A DNA stretch of 64,000 nucleotides. Source: Corynebacterium sp. Marseille-P3884 (GTDB lineage: Bacteria; Actinomycetota; Actinomycetes; Mycobacteriales; Mycobacteriaceae). The notes beneath the pieces are model-generated. The model did not search any database. It was not told the DNA's origin and saw only the letters and a list, made by a program, of their open reading frames with translations. Both the position numbers and the translations under genes were made by a program. The stretch spans positions 1 through 64,000 of the forward strand of contig NZ_JAGKSD010000011.1 of NCBI RefSeq assembly GCF_017942225.1, written 5' to 3'. The number at the start of each line of letters is the position of its first letter. Position 1 is the first letter of the stretch. Positions 35,271 to 44,145 of this stretch are shown one piece after another.

Positions 35271-36458
35271 TCAGACACAATCTACTGTTTCAGTTGCATG
35301 GGGCGGTCGAAGAGGTTGTCTTCTGCCTCGTGCTTGTGTTGCGAGGGTGAGTGTGGCGAGAACGGCGAAGGCTGCTCCGATCCACATGGCTGCGGAGGGA
35401 TCGTCACCGGCTCGGCCGATGGCGAGCGCGCCGATTGCTGATCCCAGGGCGACGCCCATGGTAATGACGGAGGTGTGCACCGTGCTGACCATGTTCCCGG
35501 TTCCTCCGATTTCGGCGACGCGGGCGACCATGGCGGGGTTCATCGGCACTCCGGCGACGCCTACGATGAGCACCATGGCCAGCACGAGCGGCTGTGCGTT
35601 GCTGAAGGCTCCAAGGAGCGCGAGTGAGATGAATAGCAGTGTGTGTCCGATGCGCAGGATGCCGATGGCGTGCTGGTCGGCGAACTTGCCGACGATGAGG
35701 TTGCCGATGAAGGACACGATCCCGTAGGCGAGCAGGATCAGGGTCGTCGTATTCGTCGCGAAGCCGGCGTTCTGTTCCAGCAGCGGGGTGAAGTAGGAGA
35801 AGCCGGCAAAGGCTGCGCCGATGGTCAGCAGGCTGACCAGGTATCTGGACCAGAGTTTCGGCGAGCGCAGCTTGCGCAGGTCCTGTGCGGCGGCTTCCTG
35901 GGTGGCGGCTTCACGGGCGGGCAGGGTGAGCAGGCTGATGAGGAACACGGCGAAGGCCGCGATGCCTAGGATGTAGAAGCTGGACTGCCAGCCCCAGCGG
36001 GCCGCGAGGAAGTGCGACAGCGGCAGGCCGATGACGGTTCCGATCATGATGCCGCCGAGCACGATGGACACTGCTTCGCCGATCTTCTCCGGACTCGGGG
36101 CCAGTCGGGCGCTGTAGGACACGGCGATGCCATAGGCGGCGCCGGAGAGGCATCCGGTCAGGACGCGAAGCAGTGCCAGCCACCAGAACTCGTGGATCAG
36201 CGGGACCAGGACCTCCAGCGCGGCATAGGTTCCGATGACGATCAACAGCGAGGCTTTGGGTGGGCGATGCCGCAGGAGGTACACCAGCAGCGGGCCTCCG
36301 AGCGCCATGCCGAGCGCGTACAAAGTGACCACCGTCCCGACCTGGCCGGTCGAGACGCCCAGGTCTACGGCGATCTGCGGCATCATCCCCGCGGTCTGGA
36401 ACTCGCTCATGACCACCACCATGATCGTGAGCATCAGTACGTACAGGTATTTCTTCAT
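35271..36458 (-). CDS. MFS efflux transporter (DHA1/AraJ-like)
   Basis: This 395-residue protein has twelve membrane helices. Helix 1-2 carries MMPQIAVDLGVSTGQVGTVVTLYALGMALGGPLL, the DHA1-type motif. The loop 2-3 sequence is LLRHRPPKASLL, a weak form of motif A. Motif-C-like glycines follow later. It is likely a proton-driven drug or sugar exporter; the substrate is unknown. It starts at ATG 36458 after a purine-rich GGAGACC. It is codirectional with and downstream of a TetR gene, and both promoters share an AGTACAAAA(T/C)AAA word, which suggests control by that regulator. Confidence 0.88.
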   Translation of the reverse strand: MKKYLYVLMLTIMVVVMSEFQTAGMMPQIAVDLGVSTGQVGTVVTLYALGMALGGPLLVYLLRHRPPKASLLIVIGTYAALEVLVPLIHEFWWLALLRVLTGCLSGAAYGIAVSYSARLAPSPEKIGEAVSIVLGGIMIGTVIGLPLSHFLAARWGWQSSFYILGIAAFAVFLISLLTLPAREAATQEAAAQDLRKLRSPKLWSRYLVSLLTIGAAFAGFSYFTPLLEQNAGFATNTTTLILLAYGIVSFIGNLIVGKFADQHAIGILRIGHTLLFISLALLGAFSNAQPLVLAMVLIVGVAGVPMNPAMVARVAEIGGTGNMVSTVHTSVITMGVALGSAIGALAIGRAGDDPSAAMWIGAAFAVLATLTLATQARGRRQPLRPPHATETVDCV

Positions 36459-36484
36459 TGCTCGGTCTCCAATGTGGATTCTCT

Positions 36485-36497
36485 AGTACAAAATAAA
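36485..36497. promoter_or_regulatory. Candidate TetR operator, copy at the MFS promoter
   Basis: AGTACAAAATAAA occurs 27 bases upstream of the MFS start. The same 13-mer with one change lies upstream of the tetR-family gene at 37178-37190. Sharing between a regulator and its neighbour suggests an operator or a common promoter element. Confidence 0.45.
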
Positions 36498-36543
36498 GGT
36501 GCAGGTGAGCCCGACAGCTCACGGATTTCTCAGTAGTGGCGTA

Positions 36544-37146
36544 TCAAGGTGTCAGGGCACTGAGGCCGAGTGCGACGATCCGCCGCAGTTCCTCGGGTGC
36601 GGAGCCGGCCTGTGCCATGACGCGAATCCCTGAGATCAGGGTGACGACCAGCAGTGCGGTGTCCCGAGCGTCCAGGTCCGGCCGGAGGCTGCCGTCGAAC
36701 CTGCCGGCCCTGACGGCGTGCTCCAGCATCGCGAGCTGGCGTCCCAGTGCACGGTCGAGGATGCGGGCGACGCGCGGGTCCTGACTGCCGCGGTCCGGCG
36801 TCATGCGTGTCGTCACGACCATGCACCCGGCCGCGTGCCCTTCAGTGGACGCCTCGTACTCCTCGGCGATCATGAGATTCAGAACGCCGCTCACGCGTGC
36901 GAAGCCATCCAGTTCGGCATCGGCGAGCACCGCCTCCTGGCTCTCACCAGTGACCTCGACATAGCGCTCCAGTGCTCGAACGAACAGCTCATCCTTGGAG
37001 TCGAAGGCGTTGTACAGGCTGCTCCGCCGCACCCCGGCCGCCGCGCACAACTGCTCAGTCGACGTGTCCGCGAATCCACGCACTCTGAACTGCGCGGCCG
37101 CGGCATCCAACACTGTCGCCTCGTCAAACGTTCGTGGTCTACCCAT
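36544..37146 (-). CDS. TetR-family transcriptional regulator
   Basis: This 200-residue regulator has the N-terminal TetR helix-turn-helix: RTFDEATVLDAAAAQFRVRGFADTSTEQLCAAAGVRRSSLYNAFDSKDELFVRAL. A variable ligand domain of about 140 residues follows. I start at ATG 37146 (MGRPRTFDE), the usual beginning of such proteins; the longer frame upstream covers the promoter. It probably represses the MFS exporter 85 bases downstream and itself. The block is bounded on its other side by an IS6 remnant, consistent with mobile resistance cargo. Confidence 0.9.
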   Translation of the reverse strand: MGRPRTFDEATVLDAAAAQFRVRGFADTSTEQLCAAAGVRRSSLYNAFDSKDELFVRALERYVEVTGESQEAVLADAELDGFARVSGVLNLMIAEEYEASTEGHAAGCMVVTTRMTPDRGSQDPRVARILDRALGRQLAMLEHAVRAGRFDGSLRPDLDARDTALLVVTLISGIRVMAQAGSAPEELRRIVALGLSALTP

Positions 37147-37177
37147 GTCCGCGATGCTAGCAGTTGATGGACTATGG

Positions 37178-37190
37178 AGTACAAAACAAA
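37178..37190. promoter_or_regulatory. Candidate TetR operator, copy at the tetR promoter
   Basis: AGTACAAAACAAA lies 31 bases upstream of the tetR-family start and matches the word at the MFS promoter in 12 of 13 positions. Confidence 0.45.
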
Positions 37191-37272
37191 CACAGGCCGC
37201 GACCGACGCAGCGTCGACTGGTGCAGCCGTTGTTGAATGGGCTGCCCGCATGACGCGCACCTGGCTCGTATG

Positions 37273-37290
37273 GGTGCCGTTGCAAAGTTG
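37273..37290. mobile_element. IS6-family terminal inverted repeat
   Basis: GGTGCCGTTGCAAAGTTG resembles the conserved IS6/IS26-type end (GGNNCTGTTGCAAAGTT). It lies 70 bases beyond the stop of the transposase fragment, exactly where the 3' end of such an element is expected. The other end is missing. Confidence 0.7.
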
Positions 37291-37359
37291 GGGGGAGAGC
37301 AGCGAAGACTCAGTTTCTCATTCCCTGATGGCCGCTGCGTGTGGGCGTTATCAGGCCGT

Positions 37360-37689
37360 CTAGAAGACCCGGTTGACGATCACCGCGTCCGGGTTCGGTT
37401 GCCCGTAGGCTAACATCGTGCCTTGCCCTTTCCGCAATGAGTGCATCGCCTCCATCCCTTTCAACGTCCAATATGCAGATGTCCGGTTCTTAAACGCGTC
37501 TTTCGGCCCGAGGATCCGCTTCAGCCGACCATGGTCGCCTTCCAGGATGTTGTTGAGGTATTTCACCTGCCGGTGTTCCACTGTTGGCGGGCAGATTCCC
37601 TCTGACTTCAACTCGGCGATTGCCCTGGCTAGGGAGGGTGCTTTATCGGTGTTGATCACTCTGGGATACCCGGCTGACGCAACGGATCT
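37360..37689 (-). pseudogene. IS6-family transposase, C-terminal remnant
   Basis: About 110 codons remain, reading YPRVINTDKAPSLARAIAEL and then HRQVKYLNNILEGDHGRLKR. Next is KNRTSAYWTLKGMEAMHSLRKGQ, the end of the IS6 DDE domain with the last Asp and the DHGRLK glutamate region. The N-terminal half with the helix-turn-helix and first catalytic Asp is gone. An in-frame TGA marks the junction near 37690, after which unrelated backbone sequence begins. The element is inactive. Confidence 0.88.
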
Positions 37690-37732
37690 TCAATCCAGCA
37701 CCCTAACTGTAATAACTGCAATTGCGACTCGG

Positions 37733-38788
37733 TTACGCGCGTTGCCAAGCGGTCGTCGCGGAGATCGGTTGCGCGTGCGCGGCATCGCTTATCGACGGAT
37801 ACGAGCTGTACCCCGTCTCCACCTCCGGCCACCGGCTCTTCGCGGCGGCCAATACGGATTCCATCAACGCGGTGCCGACACCCGCACCGCGGTAGGCGGG
37901 CAGGACAAAGACGAGGCCGAGCTCGATGAGTGAGTCGTCGTCGGCATCGTAGTGGACGGCTTCGGCGAGACCGACAGCGCGACGTGCTCCGTCTTCACCG
38001 GTGCCGTACGCGATCGCGGTGAACTGGTTGCCGCCGCGGTCGAGTAGCCGCGCCTGGGCATCGCGAAGACGCTGCTCGGTCCATTCCACCGTGTCGAGCT
38101 TCAAGTCCCCGCGCGGGTACCCCTCGGACGCGGCGGTGAGAAGTGTACGGAACAAGGTCAGATTATCGGCGGAAATCTCGTTATTGAACACCACGTCAAT
38201 GGAGTCGACGGGGAGCTGATCGACGGCTGCGGGTTGGGCAATTGCATCGACCGAGAATGTGGCTTGGTCCTCGCGGTAAGCGGGGGTGTAGCCGGCGGCG
38301 GTCAGGATGTCGGAGGCAGCGGAGTCGGCATCAGGGGCATGGGTCTCCCAGATGTGGCGGGTGGGGCGGTGGTGGGTGTGGGAGAGGGCGTCGATAAGCG
38401 ATAAAGCGGCGACCCACGGCTCTTCTGGGACGGGCTCACCGGGCAGCGGCGCGATGGCGGCGTCGAGCGTGACGGAAGCTTCGATGACGCTGGTGTCTTC
38501 CAGAAGCGGCAGGGAGATGAAGACCCAGGCGTCGATATCGGCGAGGTCGTCGACCGTGATCTCCGGGTACCCGCGCGCGCCGAGCGGACGCGGCGCCCGA
38601 ACACTGGTCAGCGCGAACAGGTACGACTCGGACTCCGCGGAAGCCTCGAGCCGTTTCGCGATGTGAGAGGCCGTGATCCCCGAATGTGCGTCGCCGGTGA
38701 TGTCCTGGATCGCGAGTGTTGCCGAAAACGCGTACGCGCCGACGACCTCTTCGGCATCGGCGCCAGCGGAAAAGAGAAGCGGCTGCAA
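37733..38788 (-). CDS. GNAT-family N-acetyltransferase (two-lobed)
   Basis: About 351 residues. The C-terminal GNAT domain has the acetyl-CoA loop LVFVLPAYRGAGVGTALMESVL and follows an N-terminal lobe of similar size, as in the mycothiol synthase-like two-domain acetyltransferases. The substrate is unknown. The start is probably TTG 38788, one base after the DUF349 stop and codirectional with it, so translation is likely coupled. The first in-frame residues are LQPLLFSAGADAEEVVGAY; no better start with homology is visible. Two GCTTATCGACG copies lie inside (37787, 38389). Confidence 0.8.
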   Translation of the reverse strand: MQPLLFSAGADAEEVVGAYAFSATLAIQDITGDAHSGITASHIAKRLEASAESESYLFALTSVRAPRPLGARGYPEITVDDLADIDAWVFISLPLLEDTSVIEASVTLDAAIAPLPGEPVPEEPWVAALSLIDALSHTHHRPTRHIWETHAPDADSAASDILTAAGYTPAYREDQATFSVDAIAQPAAVDQLPVDSIDVVFNNEISADNLTLFRTLLTAASEGYPRGDLKLDTVEWTEQRLRDAQARLLDRGGNQFTAIAYGTGEDGARRAVGLAEAVHYDADDDSLIELGLVFVLPAYRGAGVGTALMESVLAAAKSRWPEVETGYSSYPSISDAAHAQPISATTAWQRA

Positions 38789-38789
38789 G

Positions 38790-40184
38790 CTAGTCGTCGA
38801 GAGCCTTCGCCGCGACGTCCGCGAACTCCTGCCACTGCTCAGCCTGCGCGCGCAGCTCCGCTGCCTTCGCGGCGTTGCCCTTGGCTTCGGCGGCCTCAGC
38901 CTTCGCGCGGAAGTCGTCGGCCTTGACCTGGAACTGGTTCGCCTTGTCCTGCTGGACCGGATTCGACTTGCGCCACTGGCGCTCCTCGGCGTCGGAAACG
39001 CGCTTTTCGATCTCGCCGATCTTGTCCTCGTACTCGCGGATCTTGCCGCGCGGAACGAAACCGATCTCGTCCCACTTCTCCTGCAGCTCGCGCAACTTCG
39101 ACTTCGCGGCACCCAGGCCCTTCTCTGGCTCGATCAGCGGGCCGTATTCGGCGATGAGGTCGTCCTTCGCCTTCGCGTTGGCCTCGAACTCGCGGTCGCG
39201 CTCCTCATTGACGGCGTTGCGCGCGGCGAAGAAGTGGTCCTGCGCGGAGCGGAAGCGCTCCCACAGCTTGTCGTCCACGTCGCGGGGTGCGCGGCCGGCG
39301 GCCTTCCATTCCTTCATCAGGTCGCTGAATGCGCGGGCCGTTTCGTTCCAGTCCGTGGAGTCCTTGATCTTCTCGGCGCGCTCGATGATGTCTTCCTTGG
39401 CGGCCTTTGCAGCTGCGCGACCACGGTCGAGCTCGGCGAAGTGGGCGCCGCGACGGCGGTTGAACGAGTCGCGGGCCTTGGAGTAGCGCTTCCACAGTGC
39501 GTCGTCGGTCTTGCGGTCGATGCCGCGGATCGTCTTCCACTCGTCGAGGATCGCGCGGATACGGTCGCCGGCGGCTTTCCACTCGGTGGAATTCGCGGCG
39601 ATGTCCTCGGCCTCGGCGGCGAGGGTCTCCTTGCGCTCGATCGCTTCGGCGCGGCGGGTTTCCTTGGCTTCTTTTGCCTTCTCGCCGGCGATATCCGCCT
39701 GGCCGAGGAGCTCCTTCAAGCGCTTTTCGACGGCGTCGAGGTCACCGACCACCGCCTGCTCATCAAGCGAATCGATGAGCTGCTGCGCCTGCGTGCGCAC
39801 AGAGTTGGCGTCCTCCGGGCGTGCAGCGAGACGGTTTTCCAGCAGACCGACCTCAGTGGTCAGGTCGCCGAAACGCTGGGCGAAGTGTTCCAGGCCCTCT
39901 TCCGCGGTGCCGGCCTGCCACGAACCGACGGCGCGCTCGGTACCGCCGCGGGTGACGTAAACGGTGCCTTCGTCGTCGACGCGGCCGAATTTCTTCGCTG
40001 CGGTGGTGTCGACGGCGGGTGCGGCCGGCATCGCAGGAACCGGCGACGGAGTGGACGCCCCCACCTTAGCCGGGCGGGCCCCCGGGCGCGGTCCGGGCTT
40101 GGGTGCCTTCGTCGGCATCGATCCGGGCGAAGGTGCCGCAGGCTTCGGAGTCGGCTTCTGTCCGTCGGTAGGGGGCTGCGTCAT
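38790..40184 (-). CDS. DUF349 domain protein
   Basis: This 464-residue protein is mostly tandem DUF349 repeats, each a helical unit of about 75 residues with W-K-A-A/D-x-x-R signatures. Examples are EWKAAGDRIRAILDEWKTIRGID, DLMKEWKAAGRAPRDVDDKLW and LQEKWDEIGFVPRGKIREYE. The N-terminal 60 residues are Pro/Lys/Ala-rich and disordered. The family has no firm function in bacteria. ATG 40184 (MTQPPTDGQK) is preferred to the upstream ATG 40223; AAAGGA precedes it by 12 bases. It is divergent from the Rv2728c-like gene and upstream of the GNAT gene. Confidence 0.87.
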   Translation of the reverse strand: MTQPPTDGQKPTPKPAAPSPGSMPTKAPKPGPRPGARPAKVGASTPSPVPAMPAAPAVDTTAAKKFGRVDDEGTVYVTRGGTERAVGSWQAGTAEEGLEHFAQRFGDLTTEVGLLENRLAARPEDANSVRTQAQQLIDSLDEQAVVGDLDAVEKRLKELLGQADIAGEKAKEAKETRRAEAIERKETLAAEAEDIAANSTEWKAAGDRIRAILDEWKTIRGIDRKTDDALWKRYSKARDSFNRRRGAHFAELDRGRAAAKAAKEDIIERAEKIKDSTDWNETARAFSDLMKEWKAAGRAPRDVDDKLWERFRSAQDHFFAARNAVNEERDREFEANAKAKDDLIAEYGPLIEPEKGLGAAKSKLRELQEKWDEIGFVPRGKIREYEDKIGEIEKRVSDAEERQWRKSNPVQQDKANQFQVKADDFRAKAEAAEAKGNAAKAAELRAQAEQWQEFADVAAKALDD

Positions 40185-40326
40185 GGTGGGGGCCAGTCCT
40201 TTCATCTTTGTGCCGCGCGACACGGCTGCCGTAACGCTTTGAGACTTTACCGGCCCCCGCGCCTCAATGTCAGGCGGTTGGAACCGTTTGCCCGCGGATC
40301 GGGAGGCACTGGATAGGGTGGTGGGC

Positions 40327-40923
40327 GTGAATCAGTTCAATGTGTGCGTCGTGCCGGGATCTCCGGCGCTGGTGGCGGAGCTCGCGCCGCGGGATGAGGC
40401 CGGGCGCGATATTGTGCGCACCATCCGTGAGCTGACCGCTAACGACGCGCGCGACATCCACATTGTGGGCTCGCGCGACGCGCAGTGGTACACGGAACGC
40501 ACGGGTTCGTTCGCGGCGTGGGGCGCGCCGCAGATCACCGTTGGCGAGGGCAACTACATGGCGGAGCTCGTCGCGCGGTACGTGCTGGGGGACGCGGCCG
40601 AGCGAGTAACGGATTCGCGTGGCACGATCGCCCCGCTCGACCCGGAGGTGCTCACGGTGGTCGTCGTCGACGGGTCGGCAGGCCTGACGCAGCGCGCGCC
40701 GCTCGCGTTCATCGACGGTGCGCTGGACACGCACGAGCAGATGGCGCGCTTTTTGGACGGTCGCGGCGCGTTGCCGGACGACCTTTCGGCGCGCGGCGTC
40801 ATCGAGCCGGCACTGTGGCACGAGCTCGCCGTGCTCGACGCGACGAACCAGCGGCTCATCGCGCACGATGCGACGCACGGCGTGGGGCGCTTCGTTGCTA
40901 CGTGGCAGGTGGACCATGCCTGA
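40327..40923 (+). CDS. Rv2728c-like conserved protein upstream of miaA
   Basis: About 198 residues, Ala-rich, with [21 protein letters not shown] at the start. Later segments are [49 protein letters not shown] and [10 protein letters not shown]-type sequences. Position between DUF349 and miaA-dapF matches actinobacterial Rv2728c, an uncharacterised protein with a distant class III extradiol dioxygenase-like fold by family descriptions. TAGGGT (40314-40319) lies 7 bases before GTG 40327, so the mRNA should start at that codon. It overlaps miaA by 8 bases. Confidence 0.72.
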   Translation: MNQFNVCVVPGSPALVAELAPRDEAGRDIVRTIRELTANDARDIHIVGSRDAQWYTERTGSFAAWGAPQITVGEGNYMAELVARYVLGDAAERVTDSRGTIAPLDPEVLTVVVVDGSAGLTQRAPLAFIDGALDTHEQMARFLDGRGALPDDLSARGVIEPALWHELAVLDATNQRLIAHDATHGVGRFVATWQVDHA

Positions 40924-41836
40924 TCTGCCCGTCACCCCCATCGCGGTTGTCGGCCCGACGGCGTCCGGCAAATCGGATCTCGGCATCGCCCTGGCACGCG
41001 AGCTCGGCGGGGAGGTGGTCAATGTCGACTCGATGCAGCTTTACCGCGGCATGGACATCGGCACCGCGAAGCTCCCGCCCGCCGAACGCGGCGGAATCCC
41101 GCACCATTTGCTGGATATTTGGGAGGTCACGCGCACGGCGTCGGTCGCCGAATACCAAGCCCGCGCGTGCGAAGTCGTGGAGGAGATCGCCGCGCGCGGC
41201 ACGGTCCCGATCCTCGTCGGCGGGTCCATGATGTACGTGCAGTCGCTCATCGACGACTGGCAGTTCCCTCCCACCGATCCCGCGGTCCGCGCCAAGTACG
41301 AGGCACGCCAGGCCGAGATCGGCGTGCAGGCTCTCCACGCGGAGCTCGCCGAGGTGGATCCGCAGGCCGCGAGCATCATCGAGGACAACGACCCGCGCCG
41401 CACCGTCCGCGCACTCGAAGTCATCGAGTTGACCGGCAAGCCCTTCCAGGCCTCGCAACCGCCGAAAGACGCCCCGCCGCGCTGGGGCACGCGCATCATC
41501 GGGTTGCGCACGAACGCGGAATGGCTCAATCCCCGCATCGAAAAACGCACGCAGCTCATGTTCGACCGGGGCTTCGTCGATGAAGTGCGCACGCTTATCG
41601 ACGACGGCCTCACCCCCGACTCCACCGCCGGCCGCGCCATCGGCTACGCGCAGGTCTTGGACTATCTCGCTGGGGACTGCACCCTCGCAGAAGCAGTCGA
41701 ATCCACGATCACCGGCACTCGCCGTTACGTGCGCCGGCAGCGGTCCTGGTTCAACCGCGATAAGCGAATCGCCTGGGTCGACGCGGATCAGGACCCGGAG
41801 GCGTTGCTGCGCGCCGCGCTAGACTCGCTGGCGTGA
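40916..41836 (+). CDS. miaA: tRNA dimethylallyltransferase MiaA
   Basis: This 306-residue enzyme adds the dimethylallyl group to A37 of tRNA, the step before MiaB. The P-loop is [35 protein letters not shown] holds the catalytic Asp and the DSxQ(L/V)Y motif; PHHLLD and [12 protein letters not shown] follow, as does [13 protein letters not shown] near the end. It starts within the previous gene (8-base overlap) and its stop overlaps the dapF GTG (GTGA). The three genes form a translationally coupled operon. GCTTATCGACG lies at 41593. Confidence 0.96.
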   Translation: MPDLPVTPIAVVGPTASGKSDLGIALARELGGEVVNVDSMQLYRGMDIGTAKLPPAERGGIPHHLLDIWEVTRTASVAEYQARACEVVEEIAARGTVPILVGGSMMYVQSLIDDWQFPPTDPAVRAKYEARQAEIGVQALHAELAEVDPQAASIIEDNDPRRTVRALEVIELTGKPFQASQPPKDAPPRWGTRIIGLRTNAEWLNPRIEKRTQLMFDRGFVDEVRTLIDDGLTPDSTAGRAIGYAQVLDYLAGDCTLAEAVESTITGTRRYVRRQRSWFNRDKRIAWVDADQDPEALLRAALDSLA

Positions 41837-42711
41837 CTTACAGCAACAAGTATTTGTCCACCCTGCCGTTCATCAAGGCGCACGGCACGGAGAACGACTT
41901 CGTCGTGCTTATCGACGTCGACGATCAGCTCGACACCCTCGGTGTCCTGACCGACGACCTCGTCGCCTCCCTCTGCGATCGCCGCGCAGGCATCGGCGGC
42001 GACGGTTTTCTGCGCGTCGTCCGCGCAGACGGTGACGGTGCGAAGTGGTTCATGGACTACCGCAATGCCGACGGTTCGATCGCGGAAATGTGCGGCAACG
42101 GCATCCGCGTCTTCGCGCACGTTCTGATGGCTCAGGGGCTGGAGACGGAGCGTGAATTCGACGTGGTGACCCGCGCGGGCGTCAAGCATATCGTCGTTCA
42201 CGAGCTGACGGGCGAGGGCCCGCACGGTCCGTCGCACGCCCAGGTGGAAGTCGGCATGGGGCCCGTGGAGGTCACCGGCGTATCCACCGCGCGCATGGGA
42301 CAGTTCGATTTCGCCGGCCTCGGCGTAGATGTGGGAAACCCGCACCTCGCCGCAGTCATCCCGGGGCTGACCGCCGCAGAACTTGAGGCGATGAAGCTGG
42401 TCCAGCCCGCCTTCGACCACGACTTCTTCCCCGAGGGCGTCAACGTGGAAATCCTCACCGAGATGGCCGACGGTGCCGTACACATGCGCGTGTGGGAGCG
42501 CGGAGTGGGAGAGACGCGCTCCTGCGGAACAGGAACCGTCGCCGCGGCACGGGCAGCGCTTGCCGACGCCGGCATTGAGAACGGCTCCGTCACCGTCAAC
42601 GTTCCGGGCGGTGCCTTGACCATCGCCATAGAAGGCGGTCAGGCCACCATGACGGGACCTTCGGTGATCGTGGGGAGGGGAGAAGTGGAGCTGGGGGCGC
42701 TTCGTCGATAA
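41833..42711 (+). CDS. dapF: Diaminopimelate epimerase DapF
   Basis: This 292-residue cofactor-free epimerase converts LL- to meso-diaminopimelate for peptidoglycan and lysine. The two-cysteine active site is present: [19 protein letters not shown] and [20 protein letters not shown]. The N terminus is [16 protein letters not shown]. It starts at GTG 41833 overlapping the miaA stop. With dapA and dapB elsewhere in this window, three pathway steps are represented. The stop codon is embedded in a GCTTATCGACG copy (42703-42713), and another lies at 41907. Confidence 0.96.
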   Translation: MTYSNKYLSTLPFIKAHGTENDFVVLIDVDDQLDTLGVLTDDLVASLCDRRAGIGGDGFLRVVRADGDGAKWFMDYRNADGSIAEMCGNGIRVFAHVLMAQGLETEREFDVVTRAGVKHIVVHELTGEGPHGPSHAQVEVGMGPVEVTGVSTARMGQFDFAGLGVDVGNPHLAAVIPGLTAAELEAMKLVQPAFDHDFFPEGVNVEILTEMADGAVHMRVWERGVGETRSCGTGTVAAARAALADAGIENGSVTVNVPGGALTIAIEGGQATMTGPSVIVGRGEVELGALRR

Positions 42712-42721
42712 GCGAAATGCT

Positions 42722-43237
42722 TTAAGCGGGACCTAACCTGCGGGCGGCGCGACGCGCATCAGCCCACGAGTCCGCGAGCTCCATTGCCCGCTGATCCGCA
42801 ATATTGATCATGCGTTCCAGTGCGTGGCGGTCCAGATCGTCGTTGCGCAAATGCGTGTCCACCCTTGACAGGAAACGCCGCGACGAACCGAGGCGCAGGT
42901 GGAAATCCTCGATCGCCGGAATATCACTGTGGGGCGTCGCCAACGCGCGGTAGGTGAGGGTGCGCTCCGCGAGCGCGTCCGTGCTGGTGCCCGACTTGAA
43001 ATCCTCGTACTCGGCGACCACTTGGGCGATATCGTCGCGGGCGACCCGCAGCGACGATTTCAGTGACTCCACCTCCGGGTCCACCGTCCTTTTGCGATAC
43101 GCCACGAACGCCACCGCAGCCAACGCGATCCCGAGGAGCAGACCCGGCGGGCCGAGCCGTGTGCCCAGCACAATCGCGACGACGAGTGCGAGCGTCAGCC
43201 AAATCGCCGACTCCACATTGCGGCTGCTCCCGCCCAT
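42722..43237 (-). CDS. Uncharacterised membrane-anchored protein
   Basis: A 171-residue protein with two N-terminal hydrophobic helices (AIWLTLALVVAIVLGTRL, GLLLGIALAAVAFVAYRK). A helical, charged cytoplasmic domain of about 110 residues (SLKSSLRVARDDIAQVVAEYEDF, FHLRLGSSRRFLSRVDTHLR) ends ARRAARRLGPA. I do not recognise a family with certainty. It is codirectional with the Gly/Cys-tailed gene, 29 bases downstream of it, and convergent with dapF. Confidence 0.7.
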   Translation of the reverse strand: MGGSSRNVESAIWLTLALVVAIVLGTRLGPPGLLLGIALAAVAFVAYRKRTVDPEVESLKSSLRVARDDIAQVVAEYEDFKSGTSTDALAERTLTYRALATPHSDIPAIEDFHLRLGSSRRFLSRVDTHLRNDDLDRHALERMINIADQRAMELADSWADARRAARRLGPA

Positions 43238-43266
43238 CGTCTCCGTGTCCTTGCTTTCCTAGCTGA

Positions 43267-44028
43267 CTAGTGTCCGCCGCAACCGCAGCTGCCGCCACCG
43301 CAACCGCCGCCACCGCCGCAACCGGCAGCCATTGCGACCTGGCCAGCGAGCACCGCGGTGCCAGCAATGACTGAATTGCGCTCCGGCAGCTCGGCGCCGG
43401 AGTCGGGCAGGACTACGTCGAAGGGGAACGCGCCGTCGACGGAGACGTGAACGAAGCGCTCGCCGGTCAACGTGTTGGTGCGGTACTCAGCCTCCAGGAC
43501 GCGGGCCGAGAATGCCGCGGCGGCGTCCGGGGCAGCAGCGGCACCGGAATTGACGCGCTCAGCTCCCTCGGACACGATCGTCCCCAGGGTCTCGCCGGTG
43601 GCGGCGAGGTATTCGTCGACGCTGCCGTAGTGCTGCACGTCAATAGCCAGGGCAGTGAAGCCCATTTCTTGCCACTCGAGGGTGGATTCGTCGACAAGCA
43701 ATGGGCCCTGCGCAATATTCGCCGTGACGGACGCGATCGCGTTGCCCATCGGATCGACGACATCGCAGAGCCCCACGACATCGTTGAGCATCGTGACATG
43801 CGCGTACGTGCGCGTCGTCGAATCGAAACCGGCGAATGTCGCGAACGGCTCAACAGCCAAAATGTTCAGCTGGGCGCCCGACGGGTCCGAAAACTGGATC
43901 AGCTGGCCGCCGCGCACCTCGCCCGTCACCGCGAGCTGATTCGACGCGATCGCGGCTTCGACGGCGTCCTGCCACCGCGAATAGCCCATGCCGATGCTGG
44001 ATAGATCTGTCGTGATCGTCTCACTCAT
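43267..44028 (-). CDS. Uncharacterised protein with Cys/Gly/His-rich tail
   Basis: This 253-residue protein begins MSETITTDLSSIGMGYSRW, and the body has an alternating beta pattern with no signal peptide or membrane span. The last 20 residues are almost only Gly and Cys, with a final His: five cysteines in the form GCGGGGGCGGGSCGCGGH. Such tails bind metals or insert into maturation complexes in other proteins, but no function is known here. ATG 44028 is chosen because the protein then starts as a normal domain; the longer frame overlaps the hflX promoter. It is divergent from hflX. Confidence 0.72.
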   Translation of the reverse strand: MSETITTDLSSIGMGYSRWQDAVEAAIASNQLAVTGEVRGGQLIQFSDPSGAQLNILAVEPFATFAGFDSTTRTYAHVTMLNDVVGLCDVVDPMGNAIASVTANIAQGPLLVDESTLEWQEMGFTALAIDVQHYGSVDEYLAATGETLGTIVSEGAERVNSGAAAAPDAAAAFSARVLEAEYRTNTLTGERFVHVSVDGAFPFDVVLPDSGAELPERNSVIAGTAVLAGQVAMAAGCGGGGGCGGGSCGCGGH

Positions 44029-44145
44029 AACTCCCGATCCTAGTGCCGGGGTGGCGGAAGGGAACAATCCGCCGTCGCACGCGGTTGCGAATGAGGAAGG
44101 CGTTTGTTTTGCCTGGACATGCAGCCATGCGACAATAAGGACTCA

